From Actinomycetes bacterium (lineage in GTDB: Bacteria > Actinomycetota > CALGFH01): DNA of 15,317 bases. The notes under the pieces were generated by a model. The model saw only the letters and a program-made list of their open reading frames with translations, made no database searches and had not been told where the DNA came from. Positions 1 through 7,169 of the stretch are shown piece by piece; position 1 is the stretch's first letter; the number at the start of each line of letters is the position of its first letter. The DNA is taken from positions 1-15,317 of the forward strand of contig JASLIH010000131.1 of assembly GCA_030152105.1 (NCBI GenBank), written 5' to 3'. The translations under genes and the position numbers were made by a program.

Positions 1-13
1 GGTGCGACGGCTT

Positions 14-76
14 GGGGGGGGGTGGTTAACCTGGCCCACCCGACGCGGGGGGCGGCGGGGGGGTGGGGTGGGGCGG
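14..76 (+). other. G-run-rich non-coding tract, possible G-quadruplex
   Basis: The plus strand has a run of nine G at 14-22, then G runs at 47-52, 57-63, 65-68 and 70-73 separated by loops of 4, 1 and 1 nt. Four closely spaced runs of at least four G meet the usual sequence definition of an intramolecular G-quadruplex. No convincing gene covers the tract; open frames here look like low-complexity Gly/Arg translations. It ends about 40 nt before the inverted repeat and -10-like element upstream of the permease. It could be the edge of an upstream terminator or intergenic region; any function is inference. Confidence 0.5.
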
Positions 77-113
77 CACTCATCGGCACCCTCCGCCGAG
101 GTCAGTCTCAACG

Positions 114-132
114 GTTTCCGTATAGTGGAAAC
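114..132. promoter_or_regulatory. Inverted-repeat operator upstream of the urate operon
   Basis: The sequence GTTTCC-GTATAGT-GGAAAC is a perfect 6+6 inverted repeat around a 7-nt centre. It is AT-rich in a very GC-rich setting. GTTTCC/GGAAAC-type arms resemble sites described for IclR-family regulators, a family that includes repressors of allantoin and glyoxylate genes (AllR/IclR type). The centre contains the TATAGT -10-like hexamer, so a bound protein would block RNA polymerase, as expected of a repressor. The palindrome is seen directly; assignment to an IclR-type purine/glyoxylate regulator is inference, and no regulator gene lies in the window. Confidence 0.6.
121..126 (+). promoter_or_regulatory. 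Putative -10 element (TATAGT) for the urate operon
   Basis: TATAGT differs by one base from the TATAAT consensus and is among the most AT-rich hexamers in the window. It lies inside the inverted repeat. Transcription would start around 132-135, giving a leader of roughly 150 nt. No good -35 hexamer stands at the expected distance: the sequence around 97-104 is GC-rich and unlike TTGACA, which could mean activator dependence or a weak promoter. It is placed by sequence resemblance only. Confidence 0.4.
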
Positions 133-281
133 GACCCTCGGCGACGAGGAGGGCGACCGCCGCAGCGGTCACGAGCTCCCGCACCCCGGTCCGGCCCGAC
201 GACATCGCCCTGGCCACCGAGACCGCTCCCGGCCAGGCCTGAGCAGCATCCAGCGCGGTAGGCACCGCAGGAGAAAGGCTG
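133..281 (+). other. Structured 5' leader of the urate operon
   Basis: There are about 150 nt between the presumed transcription start and the permease start codon, with no recognisable coding sequence. Two hairpins stand out. GACCGC/GCGGTC pairs at 155-160 with 165-170 around a CGCA tetraloop. CCTGGCC/GGCCAGG pairs at 209-215 with 231-237 around a 15-nt loop. No U-tract follows the second stem, so it is not a classical intrinsic terminator. It does not match any purine or xanthine riboswitch consensus I know. It could be an attenuator, a protein-binding leader, or simply stable GC-rich sequence. Confidence 0.35.
269..273 (+). promoter_or_regulatory. Ribosome binding site for the permease (favours the GTG start)
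   Basis: AGGAG at 269-273 is 8 nt from the GTG at 282 and 17 nt from the in-frame ATG at 291. The spacing favours the GTG, adding three residues to the protein relative to the ATG. Confidence 0.6.
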
Positions 282-2222
282 GTGCAGGACATGGCCAGGA
301 CAGACGAGCGAGACCAGCGGGCGGGCGCCGGCGCCGTCCATCCGGTGGACGAGGTCCTCCCGGTGCCCAAGCTGGCCGTCTACGGGTTCCAGCACGTGCT
401 GGCGTTCTACGCCGGCGCCGTCATCGTGCCCATCCTGCTGGCCAGCGCCATCAACCTGACCCCCGAGCAGCTCGCCTACCTGATCAACGCCGACCTGTTC
501 ACCTGCGGCATCGCCTCCATCATCCAGTCGGTCGGGTTCTGGAAGATCGGCGTCCGCCTGCCCCTGCTCCAGGGGGTCACCTTCGCCGCCGTCTCCCCCA
601 TGATCTCGATCGGCCTGGCCGAGGGCGGCGGCGTGCCCGGCCTGCGCGCCATCTACGGCTCGGTGATCATCGCCGGGATCGTCGCCTTCCTGGTGGCACC
701 CTTCTTCGCCAGGCTGATCCGGCTGTTCCCGCCGATCGTCACCGGCACCGTCATCACCATCATCGGCGTCGTCCTGCTGTCGGTGGCCGCCCTGGACGCC
801 GGCGGCGGCGGGGCCAGCCAGTTCACCGACCCGCCGACCTTCGGGGCCCTGCGCAACCTGGCCCTGGCCGGCTTCACCCTCCTGGTCATCCTGGCCATCT
901 ACCGGATGTTCACCGGCTTCGTGGCCACCGTCGCCGTGCTCATCGGCCTGGTCGTGGGCACCCTGGTCGGCTGGCTGTTCGACTTCACCGACTTCAGCCG
1001 GGTCGGCGGCGCCGACGTGCTCGGGGTGACCACGCCCTTCCACTTCGGGACGCCGACCTTCGTCCCGGCCGCGATCATCTCGATGGTCATCGTGATGCTG
1101 ATCACCATGGTCGAGACCACCGGCGACGTGTTCGCCTGCGGCGAGATCGTCGAGAAGCCGGTGGACAAGGAGGACGTGGCCCGGGCGCTGCGGGCCGACG
1201 GCCTGGCCACCTTCCTCGGCGGGATCCTCAACTCCTTCCCCTACACCTGCTTCGCCGAGAACGTCGGGCTGGTCCGGCTGACCAAGGTCAAGAGCCGCTG
1301 GGTGGTGGCCACCGCCGGGCTGATCATGATCCTCATCGGCCTGGTCCCCAAGGTCGGGGCGATCGTCGCCGCCATCCCGCCGCCGGTGCTCGGCGGGGCC
1401 GGGATCGCCCTGTTCGGCACCGTCGCCGTGGTCGGCATCCAGACCCTGCGCCGGGTCGACTTCCACGACGAGCGCAACGTGATCATCCTGGCCGTCAGCC
1501 TCGGCTTCGCCATCGCGCCGACGGTCTACCCGTCGATCACCAGCTTCTTCCCCGAGTCGGTGCGGACGATCATCTCCAGCGGCATCACCCTGGGCAGCAT
1601 CAGCGCTATCCTGCTCAACCTGGTCTTCAACGTCTGGGGCGGCCACAGCAACCTGGTCACCAAGGTGCTGCCGGTCCCCCGCCACCAGGACGTCCTCAGC
1701 ATCGACCAGGTCAACCAGATGGACCGCGACCAGTTCGTCGACACCTTCGGCAACCTGTTCCAGGGGCCGCCCTGGATCGCCGAGCAGGCCGAGGCCGCCC
1801 GGCCCTTCGAGGACGTGTACGACCTGCGCAAAGCCTTCCACGACGTGTTGTTCGAGGCCCCGGCGGAGCAGCAGCTGGAGCTCATCCGGCAGTATCCGGA
1901 CCTGGCCGGGGTGGCCACCCGCGAGGGCCGGCTGTCCAACCGGTCGTCGATGGACCAGGCGTACGCCGGCCTCAACCAGCTCGACAGCGATGAGTACACC
2001 ACCTTCGACGAGCTCACCCGAGCCTACAAGGAGAAGTTCGGCTTCCCGCTGGTCGTGGCCGTGCGCGAGAACACCAAGGAGACGATCCTCAGGTCCGGCA
2101 ACGCCCGGCTGCAGAACTCCCCGGCCGCCGAGCAGGCGACCGCGATGGTCGAGATCGCCAAGATCGCCAACCTGCGCCTGCTCGACATCGTCGAGGAGCC
2201 GGTGGACCAACCGGTGACATGA
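282..2222 (+). CDS. NCS2 urate/xanthine permease fused to a C-terminal OHCU-decarboxylase-like domain
   Basis: This 646-residue protein would import urate or xanthine across the cytoplasmic membrane. Residues about 25-455 form a multi-spanning NCS2 (nucleobase-ascorbate) transporter. Visible landmarks are the Gln37-His38 pair in the first segment, the VETTGD motif with Glu278 (the conserved substrate-binding acid of the family), and the LFGTVAVVGIQ segment further on. Ordinary members end near 450 residues. Here residues about 472-640 match the OHCU decarboxylase (UraD) fold: LIRQYPDLAG, SSMDQAYAGL, AYKEKFGFP and a LRLLDIVEE-type end. The positions that should be catalytic His, Glu and Arg read Tyr538, Asp558 and Lys585, so this domain is probably inactive or altered. 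Start is GTG 282, set by AGGAG at 269. It is first in the operon. Urate is the likely substrate because uricase is in the same operon; xanthine is the alternative. Confidence 0.9.
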   Translation: MQDMARTDERDQRAGAGAVHPVDEVLPVPKLAVYGFQHVLAFYAGAVIVPILLASAINLTPEQLAYLINADLFTCGIASIIQSVGFWKIGVRLPLLQGVTFAAVSPMISIGLAEGGGVPGLRAIYGSVIIAGIVAFLVAPFFARLIRLFPPIVTGTVITIIGVVLLSVAALDAGGGGASQFTDPPTFGALRNLALAGFTLLVILAIYRMFTGFVATVAVLIGLVVGTLVGWLFDFTDFSRVGGADVLGVTTPFHFGTPTFVPAAIISMVIVMLITMVETTGDVFACGEIVEKPVDKEDVARALRADGLATFLGGILNSFPYTCFAENVGLVRLTKVKSRWVVATAGLIMILIGLVPKVGAIVAAIPPPVLGGAGIALFGTVAVVGIQTLRRVDFHDERNVIILAVSLGFAIAPTVYPSITSFFPESVRTIISSGITLGSISAILLNLVFNVWGGHSNLVTKVLPVPRHQDVLSIDQVNQMDRDQFVDTFGNLFQGPPWIAEQAEAARPFEDVYDLRKAFHDVLFEAPAEQQLELIRQYPDLAGVATREGRLSNRSSMDQAYAGLNQLDSDEYTTFDELTRAYKEKFGFPLVVAVRENTKETILRSGNARLQNSPAAEQATAMVEIAKIANLRLLDIVEEPVDQPVT

Positions 2223-2237
2223 GCGTGCCGGGGGAGT

Positions 2238-2262
2238 CTGGGGAACCCAGGGGGGCGCCCCC
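2238..2262 (+). other. Tandem GC hairpins abutting the 8-oxoguanine deaminase start
   Basis: CTGGG-GAA-CCCAG (2238-2250) is followed directly by the perfect palindrome GGGGGCGCCCCC (2251-2262), which ends at the base before the GTG start at 2263. The only Shine-Dalgarno-like purines, AGGGGGG at 2249-2255, would be inside these stems. They may lower translation of the downstream gene or protect mRNA ends. No U-tract follows, so a terminator is unlikely. Confidence 0.45.
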
Positions 2263-3558
2263 GTGAATCGTCTGGTCCTCCGGGGGGCGCGCTGGCCGGG
2301 GGACGTCGCCCTGGCCGACGGCCGCATCCTCGCGGTGGGGCGGGTGGAACCGGAGGCTGGCGACACCGAGCTGCGCTGCGACGGGGACGTGATCACCGCC
2401 GGGCTCGTCAACACCCACCATCACTTCTACCAGTGGATGACCCGCGGCCGGGCCGTCGGCTGCGACCTGTTCGGCTGGCTCACCGAGCTGTACCCGGTCT
2501 GGGCGCGGCTGTCGCCGGAGGACGTCCACGCCGCGGCGCTGGTCGCGCTGGCCGAGCTCGCCCTGACCGGCTGCACCACCGCCGCCGACCACCACTACGT
2601 GGTGCCGGGCGGCGACGACTCGGTGTTCGACGCCATCGCCGACGCCGCCCGGACCATCGGGGTCCGGGTCCATCTCGCCCGCGGCTCGATGGACCTCGGC
2701 GAGAGCAAGGGCGGCCTGCCCCCCGACTTCCTGGTCGAGGAGCTGGACGCCATCCTGGCCTCCACCGAGTCGGTGGTCGGCCGGCTGCACGACGGCGAGC
2801 GGGTGGTGGTCACGGTCGCGCCCTGCAGCCCGTTCAGCGTCACCCCGGAGCTGATGCGGGAGTCGGCCGCCCTGGCCCGCCGCCTCGGGCTGCGCCTGCA
2901 CACCCATCTGGCCGAGACCCTCGACGAGGAGCGCGACACCCTGGCCCGCTTCGGCCGCCGCCCGGTCGACCTGGTCGAGGAGCTGGGCTGGGTCGCCGGC
3001 GACGTCTGGCTGGCCCACGGCATCCACTTCAACGACGACGAGGTGCGGCGCCTGGGGGCGGCCGGCACCGGCGTGGCGCACTGCCCGTCCAGCAACGCGC
3101 GGCTCGGGTCGGGGCTGTGCCGGGTCACCGACCTGGTCGCGGCCGGCTCGCCGGTGGGGCTCGGGGTCGACGGGGTGGCCTCCAACGAGGTCGGCGGGCT
3201 CTTCCCGGAGCTCCGCCAGGCGCTCTACACCGGCCGGCAGCGGACCGGCCGCCCGGCCGACTTCATGCCCGCCACCGCCCTGGCCCTGGCCACCGAGGGC
3301 GGCGCCGCCTGCCTGGGCCGCGACGACCTCGGCCGCCTGGAGCCGGGCTACCGGGCCGACCTGGTCGTGTGGCCCGGCGACGACCTCGCCGACGTGCCCG
3401 ACCCCCTGGCCGGGCTGGTCCTGGGGCCCGACCGGCGGGCCAGGCACGTCCTGGTGGACGGTGAGCCGGTTGTCCGCGACGGGGGTCTGCTCGGCGCCGA
3501 GATCGGCGCGCTCCGCCGCGAGCTGGCCCGCCGAGCCCGCCGGCTCTGGCCAGGCTGA
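2263..3558 (+). CDS. 8-oxoguanine deaminase (amidohydrolase superfamily)
   Basis: This 431-residue cytoplasmic metal hydrolase is expected to deaminate 8-oxoguanine to urate and ammonia, feeding oxidised guanine straight into the urate pathway. It has the TrzN/AtzB-like amidohydrolase layout: a small N-terminal beta segment, the metal-binding motif THHHFYQ (His52, His54), ADHHY, APCSPFSVT, THLAE, AHGIHFND, HCPSSNARLGSG and GVDGVASN with the metal Asp, then a C-terminal LEPGYRADLVV strand. RGSMDLGESKGGLPPD and the LFGWLTELYPVWARL helix are typical of 8-oxoguanine deaminases rather than guanine deaminase (GuaD). Length fits the family. The GTG start at 2263 gives a natural N-terminus but follows strong hairpins and lacks a clean ribosome site. 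The gene is 40 nt after the permease. Other triazine or isoguanine-type deaminases are the alternatives; the urate context supports the call. Confidence 0.85.
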   Translation: MNRLVLRGARWPGDVALADGRILAVGRVEPEAGDTELRCDGDVITAGLVNTHHHFYQWMTRGRAVGCDLFGWLTELYPVWARLSPEDVHAAALVALAELALTGCTTAADHHYVVPGGDDSVFDAIADAARTIGVRVHLARGSMDLGESKGGLPPDFLVEELDAILASTESVVGRLHDGERVVVTVAPCSPFSVTPELMRESAALARRLGLRLHTHLAETLDEERDTLARFGRRPVDLVEELGWVAGDVWLAHGIHFNDDEVRRLGAAGTGVAHCPSSNARLGSGLCRVTDLVAAGSPVGLGVDGVASNEVGGLFPELRQALYTGRQRTGRPADFMPATALALATEGGAACLGRDDLGRLEPGYRADLVVWPGDDLADVPDPLAGLVLGPDRRARHVLVDGEPVVRDGGLLGAEIGALRRELARRARRLWPG

Positions 3559-3576
3559 CACATCCGCTGTACTGTA

Positions 3577-3592
3577 TGGAAACTTCTCTCCA
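3577..3592. promoter_or_regulatory. Second operator-like inverted repeat, upstream of hyi
   Basis: TGGAAACTTCTCTCCA is an imperfect inverted repeat: TGGA/TCCA arms plus one further pair, with three mismatched central pairs. It resembles the IclR-family pattern TGGAAAT-N-ATTTCCA and shares the TGGAAAC half with the 114-132 operator. It lies in a locally AT-richer 50-nt gap where the glyoxylate module begins. A CTGACA hexamer at 3555-3560 could be a -35 element, but no clear -10 is at good spacing. An internal, glyoxylate-responsive promoter is inferred. Confidence 0.4.
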
Positions 3593-3598
3593 CGATGC

Positions 3599-3603
3599 GG
3601 AAG
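3599..3603 (+). promoter_or_regulatory. Ribosome binding site deciding the hyi start
   Basis: GGAAG at 3599-3603 is 5 nt before the ATG at 3609. The alternative in-frame ATG at 3576 has no ribosome site and lies at the edge of the operator-like repeat; its extra eleven residues are not expected in the family. Confidence 0.5.
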
Positions 3604-3608
3604 ATAGG

Positions 3609-4454
3609 ATGGCTGAGCGCGTGCTGCCGTACGAGGTCAACTGCTCCATCCTCTTCACCGAGCTGCCGCTGCTGGAGCGGCCGGCGGCGGCGAAGGAGGC
3701 CGGCTTCGACGCGGTCGAGTTCTGGTGGCCGTACGCGACGGCGGTGCCCTCCGACCGCGAGGTCGACGAGTTCGTCCGGGCGGTCGGCGACGCCGGCGTC
3801 CGGCTGGCCGGCCTGAACTTCTTCGCCGGTGACATGCCCGGCGGGGACCGCGGCCTGGTGTCCTGGCCGGCCCGCTCGGGCGAGTTCCGCGACAACCTCG
3901 ACGTCACCGTGGGCATCGGGGAGCGGCTGGGCTGCCGGGCGTTCAACGCCCTCTACGGCAACCGGGTCGAGGGCGCCGACCCGGCCGCCCAGGACGACCT
4001 GGCGGTCGAGAACCTGGCCCTGGCCGGCCGGGCCGCGGCCCGGATCGGGGGCACGGTCCTGGTCGAGCCGGTGAGCGGCGCCGACCGCTACCCGCTCCGG
4101 ACCGCCGCCGACGCCGTCGCGGTGATCGACCGGGTCGCGGGCGAGACCGGCGTGGGCAACCTCGGCCTCCTCTGCGACCTCTACCACCTGGCCGTCAACG
4201 GCGACGACCTCGACCAGGTCGTCGCCACCTACACCGACCGGGTCGCCCACGTCCAGATCGCCGACGCACCTGGGCGCCACGAGCCGGGGACCGGCACCCT
4301 CGACCTGGACCGCTACCTCGACGGCCTGGCCGCCGCCGGCTACGGCGGCTGGGTCGGGCTGGAGTACAAGCCCAGCGGGGCCAGCGCCGACAGCTTCGGC
4401 TGGCTGCCGCGCCAGCGCCGCGGACGCGGCGCCGAGGAGGAGGGAACCGCATGA
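3609..4454 (+). CDS. hyi: Hydroxypyruvate isomerase
   Basis: This 281-residue cytoplasmic TIM-barrel enzyme interconverts hydroxypyruvate and tartronate semialdehyde (2-hydroxy-3-oxopropionate). The sequence follows E. coli Hyi along its length: the NCSILFTELP start, GFDAVEFWWPY, the LNFFAGDMPGGDRG segment, an EFRDN helix, a LVEPVSG strand with a metal or catalytic Glu, CDLYHL, HVQIADAPGRHEPGTG, and GWVGLEYKPSG with the second Glu. Length is close to the usual 258-270 residues, with about 15 extra residues of charged Arg/Glu-rich tail. ATG 3609 is chosen over ATG 3576 because of GGAAG at 3599 and the operator-like repeat. Its stop overlaps the start of the reductase gene in an ATGA, implying translational coupling. 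A related sugar-phosphate isomerase is possible, but the gcl/glxR neighbours argue for Hyi. Confidence 0.88.
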   Translation: MAERVLPYEVNCSILFTELPLLERPAAAKEAGFDAVEFWWPYATAVPSDREVDEFVRAVGDAGVRLAGLNFFAGDMPGGDRGLVSWPARSGEFRDNLDVTVGIGERLGCRAFNALYGNRVEGADPAAQDDLAVENLALAGRAAARIGGTVLVEPVSGADRYPLRTAADAVAVIDRVAGETGVGNLGLLCDLYHLAVNGDDLDQVVATYTDRVAHVQIADAPGRHEPGTGTLDLDRYLDGLAAAGYGGWVGLEYKPSGASADSFGWLPRQRRGRGAEEEGTA

Positions 4455-5329
4455 CAACCGTCGGCTTCGTCGGCCTCGGCATCATGGGTGGCCCGATGGC
4501 CGCCAACCTGGTCAAGGCCGGCTTCGACGTGATCGGCCACAACCGTTCCAGCGAGCCGATCCAGCGCCTGGTCGAGCAGGGAGGGCGTGGGGCGGACAGC
4601 CTCGCCGAGGCCGTGCGGGACGCCGACGTGGTGATCACGATGGTCCCCGACTCGCCCGACGTTGAGGCGGTCACCCTCGCCGAGGACGGGATCTACGCCC
4701 TCGCCAAACCGGGCACCATCCACGTCGACATGAGCTCCATCCGCCCGGACGTGGCCCGCCGCGTCGGGGAGGCCGGCCGGCAGCGCGGCATCCGCGTCCT
4801 GGACGCTCCGGTGAGCGGCGGCGAGCAGGGCGCCATCGACGCCACCCTGTCCATCATGGTCGGCGGCGACCCTGAGGACTTCGCCGCCGCGCGGCCCGTC
4901 CTGGAGGCGGTGGGCAGGACCATCGTGCACGTCGGGCCCGTCGGCTCGGGCCAGACCGTCAAGGCCGCCAACCAGCTCATCGTGGCCGGCACCATCGAGC
5001 TGGTGGCCGAGGCCATCGTCTTCCTGGAGGCGTACGGCGTCGACACCGAGGCGGCGGTCCAGGTCCTGGCCGGCGGCCTGGCCGGCAACGCGATCCTGGA
5101 GCGCAAGGCGGCGGGGATGCTGCGCCGGGACTTCACGCCGGGCTTCCGGATCGAGCTCCACGACAAGGACATGGGCATCGTCACCTCCGCCGCCCGCGAG
5201 GCCGGGGTGGTGATCCCGCTCGGGGCGGTGGTCGCCCAGCTCGTGACCAGCCTCAAGGCCCAGGGCGACGGCGGACTCGACCACTCCGCCCTGCTCAAGC
5301 TCGTCGAGCAGCTCTCCGGTCGCAGCTGA
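4451..5329 (+). CDS. glxR: 2-hydroxy-3-oxopropionate (tartronate semialdehyde) reductase
   Basis: This 292-residue NAD(P)H-dependent cytoplasmic reductase converts tartronate semialdehyde to D-glycerate. It is a beta-hydroxyacid dehydrogenase. The Rossmann signature [16 protein letters not shown] is at residues 5-20, the substrate-binding motif [12 protein letters not shown] at about 118-129, and the catalytic lysine is Lys171 in [10 protein letters not shown]. The all-helical C-terminal domain includes the [12 protein letters not shown] segment. Length equals the family norm. The start ATG overlaps the hyi stop by 4 nt, and a purine-rich GAGGAGGAGGGAA stretch just upstream (from about 4434) provides the ribosome site. 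Paralogous 3-hydroxyisobutyrate dehydrogenases look similar; the position between hyi and gcl settles the substrate with good confidence. Confidence 0.92.
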   Translation: MTTVGFVGLGIMGGPMAANLVKAGFDVIGHNRSSEPIQRLVEQGGRGADSLAEAVRDADVVITMVPDSPDVEAVTLAEDGIYALAKPGTIHVDMSSIRPDVARRVGEAGRQRGIRVLDAPVSGGEQGAIDATLSIMVGGDPEDFAAARPVLEAVGRTIVHVGPVGSGQTVKAANQLIVAGTIELVAEAIVFLEAYGVDTEAAVQVLAGGLAGNAILERKAAGMLRRDFTPGFRIELHDKDMGIVTSAAREAGVVIPLGAVVAQLVTSLKAQGDGGLDHSALLKLVEQLSGRS

Positions 5330-5358
5330 CGCCCGCACCCGGTACCGAGGAGCCTGCC

Positions 5359-7158
5359 ATGCCCCGCATGAAAGCCATCCAGGCGGCCGTCCAGATCCTG
5401 CAGCGCGAAGGCGTCAGGCATGCCTTCGGCGTGCCGGGGGCGGCCATCAACCCGTTCTATGCGGCGCTGCGCGAGAGCGGCGCCATCACCCACGTGCTGG
5501 CCCGCCACGTCGAGGGGGCCTCGCACATGGCCGAGGGCTACACCCGGACCGCCGCCGGCAACATCGGCGTGTGCGTCGGCACCTCGGGCCCGGCTGGCAC
5601 CGACATGCTCACCGGGCTCTACTCGGCGGCCGCCGACTCGATCCCGATCCTGTGCATCACCGGCCAGGCGCCGGTCGCGCGGCTGCACAAGGAGGACTTC
5701 CAGGCGGTTGACATCGCCGCGATCGCCAAGCCGGTCACCAAGCTGGCCATGACCGTGCTGGAGTCTGCTCAGGTGCCGGGCGCGTTCCAGCAGGCGTTCC
5801 ACCTGATGCGCTCCGGCCGCCCCGGCCCGGTCCTGCTCGACCTGCCCTTCGACGTGCAGCTGGGCGAGATCGACTTCGACATCGACGCCTACGAGCCCCT
5901 GCCCGTCCACCGGCCGGCGGCGACCCGGATCCAGATCGAGAAGGCGCTGGACATGCTCGAGGCGGCCGAGCGGCCGCTCATCGTGGCCGGCGGCGGGATC
6001 GTCAACGCCGACGCCGCCGACCTGCTGGTGGAGTTCGCCGAGCTGGTCGGAGTCCCGGTTGTCCCTACCCTGATGGGCTGGGGGACGATCCCTGACGACC
6101 ACCGGCTGATGGCCGGCATGGCCGGGCTCCAGACCAGCCAGCGCTACGGCAACGCCACCCTGCTCGCCTCCGACCTCGTGCTCGGCATCGGCAACCGCTG
6201 GGCCAACCGCCACACCGGCGGTCTCGAGGTCTACCGGCGCGGGCGCCGCTTCGTCCATGTCGACATCGAGCCCACCCAGATCGGCCGGGTCTTCCCTCCC
6301 GACCTCGGCATCGTCTCCGACGCCGGCCTGGCCCTGCAGCGGTTCGTCGAGGTCGCCCGGGAGCGCCAGGCGGCCGGGCGGCTGCCCGACCGCGGCGCCT
6401 GGGCCGAGGAGTGCACCGAGCGCAAGCGGACCATGCTGCGGCGTACCCACTTCGACGACGTCCCGGTCAAGCCCCAGCGGGTGTACGAGGAGATGATCAA
6501 GGCCTTCGGCAAGGAGGTCCGCTACGTCAGCACCATCGGCCTGTCCCAGATCGCCGGCGGCCAGTTCCTGCACGTCTACCGGCCGCGTCACTGGATCAAC
6601 GCCGGCCAGGCCGGCCCGCTGGGCTGGACACTGCCCGCGGCCCTGGGGGTCTGCGTGGCCGACCCCGAGGCGACCGTGGTCGCCCTGTCGGGCGACTACG
6701 ACTTCCAGTTCCTGATCGAGGAGCTGGCCGTCGGGGCCCAGTTCAACCTGCCCTACATCCACGTCCTGGTGAACAACTCCTACCTGGGGCTGATCCGCCA
6801 GGCCCAGCGTGCCTTCGACATCGACTACTGCGTGCAGCTGTCGTTCGACAACGTGAACTCCCCCGAAGTCGGCAACTACGGGGTCGACCACGTCAAGGTC
6901 GCGGAGGGGCTGGGCTGCAAGGCGCTGCGGGTCAAGGAGCCCGGCGAGATCCTGCCCGCGCTCGAGCAGGCGAAGAAGCTGATGGCCGAGCACCGCGTGC
7001 CGGTGGTGGTCGAGGTCATCCTGGAGCGGGTGACGAACATCTCCATGGGCACCGAGATCGACGGCGTCGTCGAGTTCGAGGAGCTCGCCACCCGGGGCGA
7101 GCACGCACCCACCGCCCTCGGCGCCCTCAACCTCGACCAGATGCAGTTTCTCGACTAG
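5359..7158 (+). CDS. gcl: Glyoxylate carboligase (tartronate semialdehyde synthase)
   Basis: This 599-residue thiamine-diphosphate and FAD enzyme condenses two glyoxylates to tartronate semialdehyde and CO2. The sequence is collinear with E. coli Gcl (593 residues). The [12 protein letters not shown] start and [15 protein letters not shown] match, with Val51 in place of the glutamate other ThDP enzymes use, the hallmark of this enzyme. [10 protein letters not shown], the central IVAGGG domain, and the ThDP motif from SGDYDFQF to LVNN are all present, as is the VTNISMG end. GAGGAG at 5347-5352 lies 6 nt before ATG 5359; an in-frame ATG at 5368 is less well placed. The C-terminal tail after the conserved core differs from E. 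coli, as is common. It sits 29 nt after glxR. It handles the glyoxylate released from ureidoglycolate. Confidence 0.97.
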   Translation: MPRMKAIQAAVQILQREGVRHAFGVPGAAINPFYAALRESGAITHVLARHVEGASHMAEGYTRTAAGNIGVCVGTSGPAGTDMLTGLYSAAADSIPILCITGQAPVARLHKEDFQAVDIAAIAKPVTKLAMTVLESAQVPGAFQQAFHLMRSGRPGPVLLDLPFDVQLGEIDFDIDAYEPLPVHRPAATRIQIEKALDMLEAAERPLIVAGGGIVNADAADLLVEFAELVGVPVVPTLMGWGTIPDDHRLMAGMAGLQTSQRYGNATLLASDLVLGIGNRWANRHTGGLEVYRRGRRFVHVDIEPTQIGRVFPPDLGIVSDAGLALQRFVEVARERQAAGRLPDRGAWAEECTERKRTMLRRTHFDDVPVKPQRVYEEMIKAFGKEVRYVSTIGLSQIAGGQFLHVYRPRHWINAGQAGPLGWTLPAALGVCVADPEATVVALSGDYDFQFLIEELAVGAQFNLPYIHVLVNNSYLGLIRQAQRAFDIDYCVQLSFDNVNSPEVGNYGVDHVKVAEGLGCKALRVKEPGEILPALEQAKKLMAEHRVPVVVEVILERVTNISMGTEIDGVVEFEELATRGEHAPTALGALNLDQMQFLD

Positions 7159-7169
7159 CGGCGGTTCAG

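Noticed and set aside
24..31. GGTTAACC palindrome near the left edge
   Set aside because: Eight bases only, isolated between G-rich tracts, with no partner site or promoter arrangement.
108..2414. Very long minus-strand open frame opposite the permease, and similar long frames opposite gcl (4693-7104) and opposite the deaminase (2089-3561)
   Set aside because: They are the codon-bias shadow of plus-strand genes in high-GC DNA: low-complexity Asp/Gly/Val/Gln-rich translations with no family motifs, while the opposite strand encodes clear enzymes.
3576..3608. Earlier ATG for the hydroxypyruvate isomerase gene
   Set aside because: It has no ribosome site, is not in the family alignment, and adjoins an operator-like repeat; ATG 3609 with GGAAG is better.
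6411..7169. In-frame upstream extension of the glycerate kinase frame into gcl, suggesting a 630-residue fusion
   Set aside because: The extension overlaps the conserved gcl reading frame and translates to Arg/Gly/Pro-rich sequence; the family N-terminus begins exactly at ATG 7170.
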